From Limibacterium fermenti (GTDB lineage Bacteria > Bacteroidota > Bacteroidia > Bacteroidales > Dysgonomonadaceae), in NCBI RefSeq assembly GCF_041902845.1, contig NZ_CP159486.1:1984001-2048000 (forward strand): a DNA stretch of 64,000 nt. The letters run 5' to 3'. The translations under genes were made by a program, and so were the position numbers. The notes beneath the pieces are model-generated. The model ran no database searches and was not told the DNA's origin. It saw nothing but the letters and a program-made list of their open reading frames with translations. Positions 34,841-43,745 of the stretch are shown piece after piece; the stretch's first letter is position 1, and the number at the start of each line of letters is the position of its first letter.

Positions 34841-37800
34841 ATGAATAAATTTAATGAACCCCATAGTTATCTATGGAGAAAAATATTTTTAACCATGAAG
34901 TTTATCTTTATCTTTTTGTTGCTAAGTATCTGCAACAGTTTTGCCGATAGTTACGCCCAAAGCGAAAAACTATCGGTAAAAGCACAAAATGCGACCCTTT
35001 CGGAGGTGATTGAAATCATCGAAAATCAATCCGACTATGTATTTTTCTACAAAACGAAAGATGTCGACAATACCTCACACTTCAATATGGAGTTGAACAA
35101 CCGCGATATCCGGGAGATTTTAGACCAATTGGCCGGAAAAGCCTCTTTTTCTTATAAAATATCCGGGAAATATATTTTTTTAGACAAACAGCTCCAGAAC
35201 GAGAAGACAGAGGTTGAAATAAGGGAGGTACAGCAACAACGAAAAACCATTACAGGAAAAGTCACAGACGAACAGGAATCCCCCATTATTGGAGCGAATA
35301 TAGTGGAAGTCGGCGTGAATTCCAACGGTACCATAACGGATGTAGATGGAAATTTCACATTAGAAATTGAAAATGACGCAACCATTCGGATTTCTTATAT
35401 CGGGTATATAGAACAGGAAATCAATACTACCGGCAAGACCTCTTTCGACATCGTGTTGGAAGAAGATGCCAAAGCATTGGAAGAAGTGGTAGTAATAGGC
35501 TATGGTACAGTAAAAAGGGCTAATTTGGGAGGGGCTGTCTCAACGACTGATGCCAAAGCATTTCAATCGCGTCCGGTACAAAATGCTTCGAGTGCGCTTA
35601 TGGGCGAGATCCCGGGCCTGACGATAATACGTCAGGGCGGTGATCCGACCAACCAAGAGATTGTTATGCGTATTCGTGACCGTTCTTCCGTCAACGGGGG
35701 CTCTCCACTGATCCTGATCGATGGGGCAGAAGGAGACCTAAGTACGATAAATCCTGCCGATATCGAGAATATATCTGTCTTGAAAGATGGAACGGCAGCT
35801 ATTTACGGAGCGCGTGCGGCCGATGGCGTGGTGCTGGTCACAACGAAAAATGCGAACAGGAATCAAAAGCTGAAAGTAACTTTCGATGCGTCTTATTCGA
35901 TAAAGACTCCTGCATTGTTGAGAAAGCCCGCAAATCTTTTACAGCATGCCGAAATGGCACTCGAGATCACCGATGGTTCGTTCCGTACCGAATATACGGA
36001 AGCGGAGTTGGAGAAAATACGACAGGGCAGCGATGAGGTGATACTTCCGGGTACTCCGTGGGGACGATGGAACAAGCTCGAACCGAAGTTCTACAAGAAC
36101 CAGGATTGGAACGAGATGATGATAGGGAACGGAAGTCTTCAAAACTATAATGTAGGTATTTCCGGTAGCGGAGACAGATACACATATCTGATCTCGTTGG
36201 GTCACCAGAGGGAAAACGGTTTACTTAATTACGGAAAGGATTTGAACCAGCGTTACTATGTACGTTTAAAATCAGATGTGGAAATAGCAAAAAACCTGAA
36301 CTACGATATCAATGTGTCGTATGATGCGGGTGATAGGGACTATTCTTCGGCTATCAACAAGGATCTGGGACAAAGCGTATGGGAACTGATATACAAGACA
36401 CGCACCTGGACTCCCATGTATAATCCGGCAGGGAGGTTCTACACGTTCGAGGGATTTGTCAATCCCGCACAAGCATTGGTGGAAGGCGGTGAAACACAGA
36501 GAGTATCGGGTAATTTCACATTCAACAACTCGCTCACCTGGAAGATAGTGGACGGATTGAACCTTATCGGACGTGCCACAATACGAAAGAGCGATGCCGA
36601 TGAATATAGAGTGATGAAGGGTATTTACTACAACAACTGGCTCGATGAAAATTCAGGGAAGAATAGATTCCCGAACAGCGCCGAACGCAATTACTCCAAA
36701 ACCCTCTCCAAAAACTTTACTCTCTATGCAGAGTACAAGAAAATGTTCGGAGAGAAGCACGATCTCGGCATAATGTTTGGCACCTCTCACGAATCTGCCG
36801 ACTATGACAAATTCTGGGCAAAACGTATCAATTTCGACCAGCAGGAACACATGCCGGTCAATTTGGGCAGTCCACAGGATCAGGATGCTTCAAGTCAGGG
36901 TAATGCGTGGACCATCAACTCTTTCTTCTCGAGGCTCAATTACGGATTTGTGGGTAAGTATTTCATCGAAGCCACACTACGCGGCGACGGATCTTCCCGG
37001 TTTGCTTCGGATTCACGTTGGGGATATTTTCCGGGAGTGAGCGCGACATGGCGAATAGGTGATGAACAGTGGATAAAATCGTTGGGCATCTTCGATGACC
37101 TTAAATTCAGGGCTTCCTGGGGAGAAATGGGAAATCAGTCGGGTATAGGTTATTATGATTATATTTCATTGATAAATATCAGCACTGATTACTATCCGTT
37201 CGGAACCAACACAAAAGGACAGATGGCTAATCAGTCTAATTTAGTTTCCTCTTCGCGTACATGGGAGACTGTCGTTTCGACAAACGTAGGCGTGGACTTC
37301 AGTTTCCTCAAAGACAGACTCTATGGATCGTTCGATTACTTCTGGAAAAATAACGATAATATGTTGATCCCTGTGACTTATCCTTCCGTATTAGGAATCT
37401 CTGCTCCCTCGACCAACAGTGGAAAACTGGAAATTCATGGATGGGAGGCTATTCTGGGATGGAGAGACCGGATCGGTGATTTCAGATATTCGATCAGTAC
37501 GAATGTAAGCGATGCCCAGAACAAGGTGGTTAGCAGGATAGGTACCTCCATTATCAGCAAGGGAAATAACACGACACCAGTCGGTTATCCAATGGATTCT
37601 TGGTTCGGTTATGTGTTCGATGGTATCATCCAGAACGAACAGGAACTTGCCGAATACAAAGCCCGTTTCCCCAACAGTGGAACCATACAGGATAGGAGAA
37701 TACAAGTTGGCGATGCAAAATACAAAGACCTGAACGGCGACGGCAACCTGACGGCGTTTGCCGACGGAGAAGGCGACATGGTCTATTTGGGTAATACCAA

Positions 37801-38284
37801 TCCGCGATACAACTTCGGTGTAAACATCAGAATGGAATGGAAAGGCTTCGATTTAAGCATGTTCTTCCAGGGAGTGGGCAAGCGTATCATGTTCCTTCAG
37901 GAAGAGAACCGGATGCCGTTTGCCGCCGAGTGGTACCAGTCCCCGGAATTTTGGTACGGAAAGACGTGGACTACAGAGAGAACCAACGCCAAATATCCTG
38001 CGATATCGAACGACGGTACCCGAAAGGGCTACAACTATGATACATCTACCAATACGGTGTTTAATGCAGCTTATGTAAGGATGAAGAACCTGCAATTAGG
38101 ATACACCATTCCTAAAGGAATCACTCAAAAAGCGAAACTGGAAAGGGTTCGTGTATATTTCAGCGGTGAGGATCTGTTCGAGTTTCATAATACACCCGGC
38201 GGTTGGGATCCCGAAGAAGGAGGTACTTACAGGGAATATCCATTCGCCCGTAATTACTCGGTGGGTCTTAATCTTGTTTTCTAA
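34841..38284 (+). CDS. SusC-family TonB-dependent receptor with N-terminal STN signalling domain (PUL 2)
   Basis: 1147 residues. Extended signal region (to SYAQ), STN/secretin domain (about 45-115: LSVKAQNATLSEVIEIIENQSDYVFFYKT ... LAGKASFSYKI), carboxypeptidase-like domain (ITGKVTDEQESPIIGANIV), linker EEVVVIGYGTVKRANLGGAV, plug (LMGEIPGLTIIRQGG ... VLKDGTAAIYGARAADG) and barrel ending YSVGLNLVF. The STN domain ties it to the FecR/ECF pair, so it is both importer and sensor. The plug motif KDGTAAIYG is one residue shorter than the usual KDASAAAIYG. It precedes susD by 39 bp. Confidence 0.96.
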   Translation: MNKFNEPHSYLWRKIFLTMKFIFIFLLLSICNSFADSYAQSEKLSVKAQNATLSEVIEIIENQSDYVFFYKTKDVDNTSHFNMELNNRDIREILDQLAGKASFSYKISGKYIFLDKQLQNEKTEVEIREVQQQRKTITGKVTDEQESPIIGANIVEVGVNSNGTITDVDGNFTLEIENDATIRISYIGYIEQEINTTGKTSFDIVLEEDAKALEEVVVIGYGTVKRANLGGAVSTTDAKAFQSRPVQNASSALMGEIPGLTIIRQGGDPTNQEIVMRIRDRSSVNGGSPLILIDGAEGDLSTINPADIENISVLKDGTAAIYGARAADGVVLVTTKNANRNQKLKVTFDASYSIKTPALLRKPANLLQHAEMALEITDGSFRTEYTEAELEKIRQGSDEVILPGTPWGRWNKLEPKFYKNQDWNEMMIGNGSLQNYNVGISGSGDRYTYLISLGHQRENGLLNYGKDLNQRYYVRLKSDVEIAKNLNYDINVSYDAGDRDYSSAINKDLGQSVWELIYKTRTWTPMYNPAGRFYTFEGFVNPAQALVEGGETQRVSGNFTFNNSLTWKIVDGLNLIGRATIRKSDADEYRVMKGIYYNNWLDENSGKNRFPNSAERNYSKTLSKNFTLYAEYKKMFGEKHDLGIMFGTSHESADYDKFWAKRINFDQQEHMPVNLGSPQDQDASSQGNAWTINSFFSRLNYGFVGKYFIEATLRGDGSSRFASDSRWGYFPGVSATWRIGDEQWIKSLGIFDDLKFRASWGEMGNQSGIGYYDYISLINISTDYYPFGTNTKGQMANQSNLVSSSRTWETVVSTNVGVDFSFLKDRLYGSFDYFWKNNDNMLIPVTYPSVLGISAPSTNSGKLEIHGWEAILGWRDRIGDFRYSISTNVSDAQNKVVSRIGTSIISKGNNTTPVGYPMDSWFGYVFDGIIQNEQELAEYKARFPNSGTIQDRRIQVGDAKYKDLNGDGNLTAFADGEGDMVYLGNTNPRYNFGVNIRMEWKGFDLSMFFQGVGKRIMFLQEENRMPFAAEWYQSPEFWYGKTWTTERTNAKYPAISNDGTRKGYNYDTSTNTVFNAAYVRMKNLQLGYTIPKGITQKAKLERVRVYFSGEDLFEFHNTPGGWDPEEGGTYREYPFARNYSVGLNLVF

Positions 38285-38326
38285 TATTAAAAATATTCAA
38301 TCATGTATTAAAAATATTCAATCATG
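38285..38326 (+). repeat. Perfect 21-bp tandem duplication of the susD translation start region
   Basis: Two identical 21-bp units (38285-38305, 38306-38326), each ending ATTCAATCATG. The second ATG starts susD; the first is followed by TAT TAA, giving a two-codon decoy frame. Confidence 0.9.
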
Positions 38327-39991
38327 AAAAAAATAATATCAGCAGTTTCACTACTCTGTATAATACTGACGACAATACCGGGTTGTCAGGATATGGATTT
38401 ACTTCCAAAAGAAAATTTGAGCGATCCTCAATTTTGGAAAACCCCGTCTGACTTCCAGAAAGCAGCAAATCGCCTCTACAGCAGAATGGAAAGTTTCAAT
38501 ACGGATGACAACGAGAGTGATATCGCGTTCGGCGGAAGTGCGAACAGCGTAAGTAGCGGCACCTATATCGCTCCTAACGCCGAGACCGGCAACTGGAATG
38601 ACCGTTTCACTGATCTGCGTGACTGTAATCAAATCATCGAAAAGGCCGAGTCATACGTCGGTGATGCCGCGGGGGTCGAAGTTTATGTCGCCGAAGCCCG
38701 CTTCTTCAGGGCGTACAATCTCTGGCGTTTGATGAAGAGGTATAATGACGTTCCACTCATTACCAAAACATTGAATGTGGACTCTCCGGAATTGTACGAC
38801 AAGAGGAGTTCTCAGGCGACAATAGAGGACTTCATCCTTTCAGAACTGGAGGCAATCTGGTCGAAATTACCGTTGCAAAAAAATGTTGCAGCGGCCGATA
38901 AGGGACGCATCACTCAGGGAGCAGCGTTGGCTCTGAAGGCGAGGGTTGCACTCTTTGCCGGCACATGGGCCAAGTATCACGGCCATCGCGACGATTATGC
39001 GCAACTATTGAATCAAGCCATAGTTGCCGCCGAAGCAGTGAGAGAGAGCGGTGAATATTCCATCTGGGAAGGTCTGGGTGATGAAAGTTACCGCTACCTG
39101 TTTATTGAGGAAGGGGACGATAACTCCGAATCAATCCTTGCTAACCGTTATGCTGCAGAAATACGGATGCATGGGACATCTCACGTGGCCTACTGGGGCG
39201 ACAGAAGTTCTCCCACGAAAAAATTGGCCGACATGTACCTTTGCAAGAGCACCGGATTGCCTATAACAGCCCCAAACTCCGGATTCGAAGGCTATGCAAA
39301 GATGGAAGACGAGTTTAAAAATCGTGATCCCCGCATGACCCAGACATTCCTGATGCCTGGAGTAACTTTCCTGAATCCCCAGGATGCCGCATTGGTCAAT
39401 TCTCCTCTGTTCAATTCCCGCCCCAATACGAAGACGGGATATAAACTCTGGAAATTTATTGGCGAGGCCAGAACTGTAAACGGCCAGACGACTTATGATT
39501 GTCACATTATTCGTTATCCTGAGGTGCTTCTCATTCTGGCGGAAGCTACGTTCGAAAAGGACGGCGCAATTAGCGATGAGATTCTGAACAACACGATCAA
39601 TGTGATCCGTTCACGTAAAGGCGTCGAGATGCCTCCTCTTACGAATGCGTTCGTCTCTGCAAACGGTCTTGACATGCGGACCGAAATTCGTCGCGAACGT
39701 ACGGTAGAGCTCTGTTTTGAAGGTTTCAGGCGGGATGATCTGAGGCGCTGGAAAACCGCGGAAACGGAGTTGGTACAAGCTATTAAAGGGTTTAAATATA
39801 CCGGTACAGAGTATGAAGAGGAAGGGGTTTTGAGTGCCACAGAAGCTGCAAATGTGGATGCGGATGGCTTTTATATTATAGAGCCTGCATCGAACCGCAA
39901 ATTTGTTGCACCCAAGAATTATTACTATTCCTTACCTTTGGATGAAACCAAACTCAATCCGAATTTATTGCCAAATAATCCGGGGTGGTGA
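38324..39991 (+). CDS. SusD/RagB-family lipoprotein (PUL 2)
   Basis: 555 residues with lipobox TIPGC (Cys21) and the SusD opening QDMDLLPKENLSDPQFWKTPSDFQKAANRLY. Later landmarks are YVAEARFFRAYNLWRLMKRYNDVPLIT, ALALKARVALFAGTWAKYHG, ILAEATFEKDG, INVIRSRKGVEMP, REIRRERTVELCFEGFRRDDLRRWK and the terminal YYYSLPLDETKLNPNLLPNNPGW. It is the glycan-binding lid for the preceding SusC. The region around its start codon is tandemly duplicated. Confidence 0.96.
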   Translation: MKKIISAVSLLCIILTTIPGCQDMDLLPKENLSDPQFWKTPSDFQKAANRLYSRMESFNTDDNESDIAFGGSANSVSSGTYIAPNAETGNWNDRFTDLRDCNQIIEKAESYVGDAAGVEVYVAEARFFRAYNLWRLMKRYNDVPLITKTLNVDSPELYDKRSSQATIEDFILSELEAIWSKLPLQKNVAAADKGRITQGAALALKARVALFAGTWAKYHGHRDDYAQLLNQAIVAAEAVRESGEYSIWEGLGDESYRYLFIEEGDDNSESILANRYAAEIRMHGTSHVAYWGDRSSPTKKLADMYLCKSTGLPITAPNSGFEGYAKMEDEFKNRDPRMTQTFLMPGVTFLNPQDAALVNSPLFNSRPNTKTGYKLWKFIGEARTVNGQTTYDCHIIRYPEVLLILAEATFEKDGAISDEILNNTINVIRSRKGVEMPPLTNAFVSANGLDMRTEIRRERTVELCFEGFRRDDLRRWKTAETELVQAIKGFKYTGTEYEEEGVLSATEAANVDADGFYIIEPASNRKFVAPKNYYYSLPLDETKLNPNLLPNNPGW

Positions 39992-40002
39992 TAAAAGGAA
40001 CC

Positions 40003-40034
40003 TCTAATATCCCCCTATATTGGGGGATATTAGA
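40003..40034 (+). terminator. 13-bp hairpin behind susD
   Basis: TCTAATATCCCCC pairs perfectly with GGGGGATATTAGA around a 6-nt loop. There is no T run, so it may limit 3' decay or attenuate rather than end transcription fully. Confidence 0.5.
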
Positions 40035-40122
40035 ATCCGGCAGATTGATACACTCTCCTATTTGCCGGAAATTATCTTACCTTCATTAATTAAAAAAACA
40101 ATATCTTTATAACGGCTCTGTA

Positions 40123-40130
40123 TATCTTTG
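40123..40130 (+). promoter_or_regulatory. -7 box ahead of the PUL 2 enzyme genes (TATCTTTG)
   Basis: A perfect TAnnTTTG 71 nt before the ATG at 40202, within the 210-bp gap behind susD. It suggests an internal promoter for the enzyme genes. Confidence 0.5.
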
Positions 40131-40201
40131 CCAATGTTATAATTATCTGGGGATAATATTCCCATACGTATTTTGCAAATATGTGAAACTAACAAATTTG
40201 T

Positions 40202-41890
40202 ATGAACTTGAAAAAAGTAACAGTAATAGTATTATTCCTAAGTACGATATGCATGGGTTACACCAGCAAATCAAATCAAGATGTTTCAGATGTGCATATA
40301 TCGGATGCTCCGAGGATCATTAACATCATCAATTTTATCCGTCAGACGGATTATCGTGTGGAAGACTCGGACCGGCTGTTGTTTGAAACTGTACAGGAAC
40401 AAATTAAGCTGGTGAACAAATATCATTTTCCGGCAACTTTCCTTTTTCAATATGACGCCTTGATCAACCCTCAATACCAGGAGTTAATGAAAAAAGAGCT
40501 TCCAGCTAATTGTGAGTTGGGTGCATGGTGGGAAATTACACAACCGCATGTGGAAGCTGCCGGAATTAAATGGCGGGGCGAACATTCATGGGTTTCGCAT
40601 GCGAATATCGCTTTTACGACCGGATATACTCCCCGGGAGAGGGAGCAATTGGTGGATGTATACATGAGAAAATTCAAAGAAATATATGGTTACTATCCAA
40701 AATCCGTTGGGTCATGGTTTATTGATTCGTATACACTGGCGTATATGTACGAAAAATACGGAATCGTAGCCTCTTGTAATTGTAAGGATCAGATCGGAAC
40801 AGATGGTTATACCCTTTGGGGAGGCTATTGGAACCAGGCATATTATCCCAGTCGTACCAATGCATATATGCCTGCACAAACAGAAGAAGCGCAGATTCCT
40901 GTGCCTATATTCCGTATGCTGGGCAGTGATCCGATTTATCAGTACGATACCGGATTAGGAAGAAGAAGACAAGGCGTTATTTCGCTTGAACCGGTGTATA
41001 AGGAGTCGGGTATGAATAAAGAATGGGTAGAGTACTTCCTGGAATCTATCGTAAATCAGCCTTCTCTGGTATTTAATTATGCACAGGCAGGACAGGAGAA
41101 TTCTTTTACCTGGAAAGCTATGCAAAAAGGACTCGAAATGCAATTCCCTCTGTTTGATTCTTTAAGGATTGCCGGTAAAATCAAGCTGGAAACACTGGAA
41201 ACATCCGGGAAGTGGTTTAAAGAGCAATTTAAGCACACTCCTCCAACAGCAGTCACAACACTTACTGATATTCGTAATGAAGGTCGAAAGAGTGTCTGGT
41301 TTAACAGCCGCTATTATCGCACGAATTTGCTATGGGAAGGTAAATCATTCCGTTTTCGTGATATTCATCTGTTTGATGAAAAATTCAAATCACCCTATTA
41401 TGATACGGCAGGAGAAGGTAATCAGTTTTTCTATTCCACACTTCCTGTGGTGGACGGATTTATATGGAGTACATCAGATGAAAGAGCCGGTTTACGTATT
41501 ATGAAAGTTGACAAAAATAAGAGCCGATCAGAAATTCTGTTTAAAGATCCTGTTGTGAAGGAAATCAGTAAAGATGTTTTGCAAGTAACTTGTAAAGACG
41601 AAAATGAGAATACGTTCAACATTATTTTTTATGAAGACCGGTTCGAAGTATCATGTGAGCCACAGGAAAAAGGCTTGACCTGGACACTTGAACTTACGAC
41701 AGCGGATGATGTGGAATTACCATTCCTCTCATTTGAAACGAAGAAAATAAATGCTACATTCCGTGGTTTTGATTATACAATTACGTGTGAAAAGGGTTCC
41801 ATTGAAGGAGGAAACTCATCAGACGAATTTGTCTTCCGGTTAATCCCTTCCGGAAACAGGCTGGTTGTGGATTGTAAGAATATCCTATAA
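40202..41890 (+). CDS. Secreted protein of unknown function, polysaccharide-deacetylase/GH57-like barrel suspected
   Basis: 562 residues with an N-terminal signal (MNLKKVTVIVLFLSTICMGY). I do not recognise a named family. Residues about 35-300 show a barrel-like alternation: IINIINFIRQTDYR, FPATFLFQYDAL, CELGAWWEI, HSWVSHANIAFTTGYTPRERE, YYPKSVGSWFIDSYTLAYMYEKYGI. This is the kind of order found in deacetylase or GH57-like barrels, with Asp/His/Trp clusters as possible active-site residues. Residues about 400-560 are a beta-sandwich-like tail. It shares PRER, PxSxxGxF and YPSxxxxxxPAQ stretches with the 465-residue protein two genes on, so the two are probably remote paralogues. It is followed 12 bp later by a GH2 gene. 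Confidence 0.6.
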   Translation: MNLKKVTVIVLFLSTICMGYTSKSNQDVSDVHISDAPRIINIINFIRQTDYRVEDSDRLLFETVQEQIKLVNKYHFPATFLFQYDALINPQYQELMKKELPANCELGAWWEITQPHVEAAGIKWRGEHSWVSHANIAFTTGYTPREREQLVDVYMRKFKEIYGYYPKSVGSWFIDSYTLAYMYEKYGIVASCNCKDQIGTDGYTLWGGYWNQAYYPSRTNAYMPAQTEEAQIPVPIFRMLGSDPIYQYDTGLGRRRQGVISLEPVYKESGMNKEWVEYFLESIVNQPSLVFNYAQAGQENSFTWKAMQKGLEMQFPLFDSLRIAGKIKLETLETSGKWFKEQFKHTPPTAVTTLTDIRNEGRKSVWFNSRYYRTNLLWEGKSFRFRDIHLFDEKFKSPYYDTAGEGNQFFYSTLPVVDGFIWSTSDERAGLRIMKVDKNKSRSEILFKDPVVKEISKDVLQVTCKDENENTFNIIFYEDRFEVSCEPQEKGLTWTLELTTADDVELPFLSFETKKINATFRGFDYTITCEKGSIEGGNSSDEFVFRLIPSGNRLVVDCKNIL

Positions 41891-41901
41891 AAGAATTACA
41901 G

Positions 41902-43731
41902 ATGAAAAAGCCAAAGTATATATATTGGATATACTGCCTGATTTTAATGGCTGGAGTATCTGAACTGAGATCTCAAAGTTCAGAATCCTTTACTTTACCT
42001 ACCCCATGGACTGGGAAAGCAATCCAGGCAGAAATCCCTTTACCTGAATATCCGCGTCCGCAAATGGTACGTCCGCAATGGTTGAATCTGAATGGTATGT
42101 GGGATTATATGGGGGGTAAAGAATTGCCGGACCCATTAATGGTAACTGTACCACCGGCATTTTTAGGGAAATCGGAAAAGATACGTGTCCCGTTTTCTCC
42201 TGAGGCCGAATTGTCGGGAATCAGGCGTAACGATGAAACGAATCTTTGGTATCGCCGGACTTTCACAAATCCGGAAGAATGGAAAGGAAAAAAAATACTG
42301 CTACATTTCGGAGCGGTAGATCGTATTGCAACTGTTTTTGTGAATGGCAAAAAAGTGGGTTCGCATACCGGTGGCTATGATGCCTTTATGTTTGATATTT
42401 CGGTTTATTTAAAATCCGGGGAGAATGTACTCATTATAGGTGCTTATGATCCGAATGACGGCAAATCCGCTAATGGCAAAAACGGACCTCGTGGCGATTA
42501 TACCTCTACTTCGGGTATCTGGCAAACCGTATGGTTGGAACCTGTGGAAGAACAATATATATCAAGGATTAAATTGATTCCCGATTTAAACAATAATCGT
42601 CTGGAAGTAACGGTTTATGCCGATGCGCTCAACTATAATGTGCGGGTGATTGCCAAAGACAGCGGTGAAGAAATAGCCACAGCGAAAGGAACAACGAACG
42701 AGACATTTTATATGCCGATTCAAAATCCCCATTTATGGAGCCCTGACGATCCTTTCTTGTATGACTTAAAACTAGAACTGCAAGATCATCGGGGAAAAGT
42801 GACGGATAAAGTTGATTCTTATTTCGGGATGCGTTCCATAACTATTGGAAAAATCGAGGGTGTTAACCGTGTATTGTTGAACGGAAAATTTGTTTTTCAA
42901 ATAGGGTTGTTAGATCAGGGCTACTGGCCTGACGGCATATTTACGGCTCCCGGCGACAAGGCTTTATTATATGATATAGACCTTGCCAAACAAGGAGGAT
43001 TCAATATGATACGAAAACACATCAAAGTGGAACCTCAGCGTTGGTACTATCATTGCGATCGCTTAGGATTACTCGTATGGCAGGATATGCCCAACTTATG
43101 GAAACCGGACGATGTGGATTCTACCACTGTACGTAATCAGTTTAGAGAGGAGTTGAAACGAATGGTCGACCAACACATCAATTCGCCATCTATTGTGACG
43201 TGGGTACCCTTCAATGAAAATTGGGGCGCTTTTGATGTAGCGAATATTACGGATTGGATCAAAAAATATGACCCGAGTCGTTTAGTAAACGGTAATTCAG
43301 GATATAATAACGCACCGCCTTATCGGCCCGCATACGGGGATCCGGGTAATGGCGATTTTGTTGATCTGCATCATTATGGTAAGATAGAACTAAAAACAAT
43401 GCCGCGGCCGGATAATAAACGAGCTGCCTCTCTGGGTGAGTTTGGCGGAAAAGGTTTATTTATACGGGAACATTTATGGCCTGTACCCAACAATGCATAT
43501 GAAATGATGCTGAATAAAGAGATATTAACGGATACCTACATTTTAATGCTCAACGAGCTGGAACAAATGATAAAATATTACGGACTAAGTGCCGCTGTAT
43601 ATACACAAACTACGGACGTAGAGCATGAGATAAACGGCTTAGTTACTTACGACCGTCAAGTACTAAAGATGTATCTCGACAAAGTGAAGCAAATAAATGA
43701 TGCGGTGATACACAACACAAAAGAAAAATAA
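41902..43731 (+). CDS. GH2-family glycoside hydrolase, short form
   Basis: 609 residues, exported (signal to RSQS). Domain order: sugar-binding jelly roll (about 50-215: RPQWLNLNGMWDYM, LWYRRTFTNPEEW, HFGAVDRIATVFVNGKKVGSHTGGYDAFMFDI), Ig-like sandwich (about 220-320) and a TIM barrel with acid/base Glu439 in FNENWG and nucleophile Glu513 in LGEFGG. It lacks the LacZ C-terminal domains, and the barrel tail (ETTDVEHEINGL-like TQTTDVEHEINGLVTYDRQVLKMY) is typical of compact beta-galactosidase/beta-glucuronidase-like enzymes. Specificity is not readable. It is 14 bp upstream of the next gene, so translationally coupled. Confidence 0.9.
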   Translation: MKKPKYIYWIYCLILMAGVSELRSQSSESFTLPTPWTGKAIQAEIPLPEYPRPQMVRPQWLNLNGMWDYMGGKELPDPLMVTVPPAFLGKSEKIRVPFSPEAELSGIRRNDETNLWYRRTFTNPEEWKGKKILLHFGAVDRIATVFVNGKKVGSHTGGYDAFMFDISVYLKSGENVLIIGAYDPNDGKSANGKNGPRGDYTSTSGIWQTVWLEPVEEQYISRIKLIPDLNNNRLEVTVYADALNYNVRVIAKDSGEEIATAKGTTNETFYMPIQNPHLWSPDDPFLYDLKLELQDHRGKVTDKVDSYFGMRSITIGKIEGVNRVLLNGKFVFQIGLLDQGYWPDGIFTAPGDKALLYDIDLAKQGGFNMIRKHIKVEPQRWYYHCDRLGLLVWQDMPNLWKPDDVDSTTVRNQFREELKRMVDQHINSPSIVTWVPFNENWGAFDVANITDWIKKYDPSRLVNGNSGYNNAPPYRPAYGDPGNGDFVDLHHYGKIELKTMPRPDNKRAASLGEFGGKGLFIREHLWPVPNNAYEMMLNKEILTDTYILMLNELEQMIKYYGLSAAVYTQTTDVEHEINGLVTYDRQVLKMYLDKVKQINDAVIHNTKEK

Positions 43732-43745
43732 TAAAATACGCTCTC

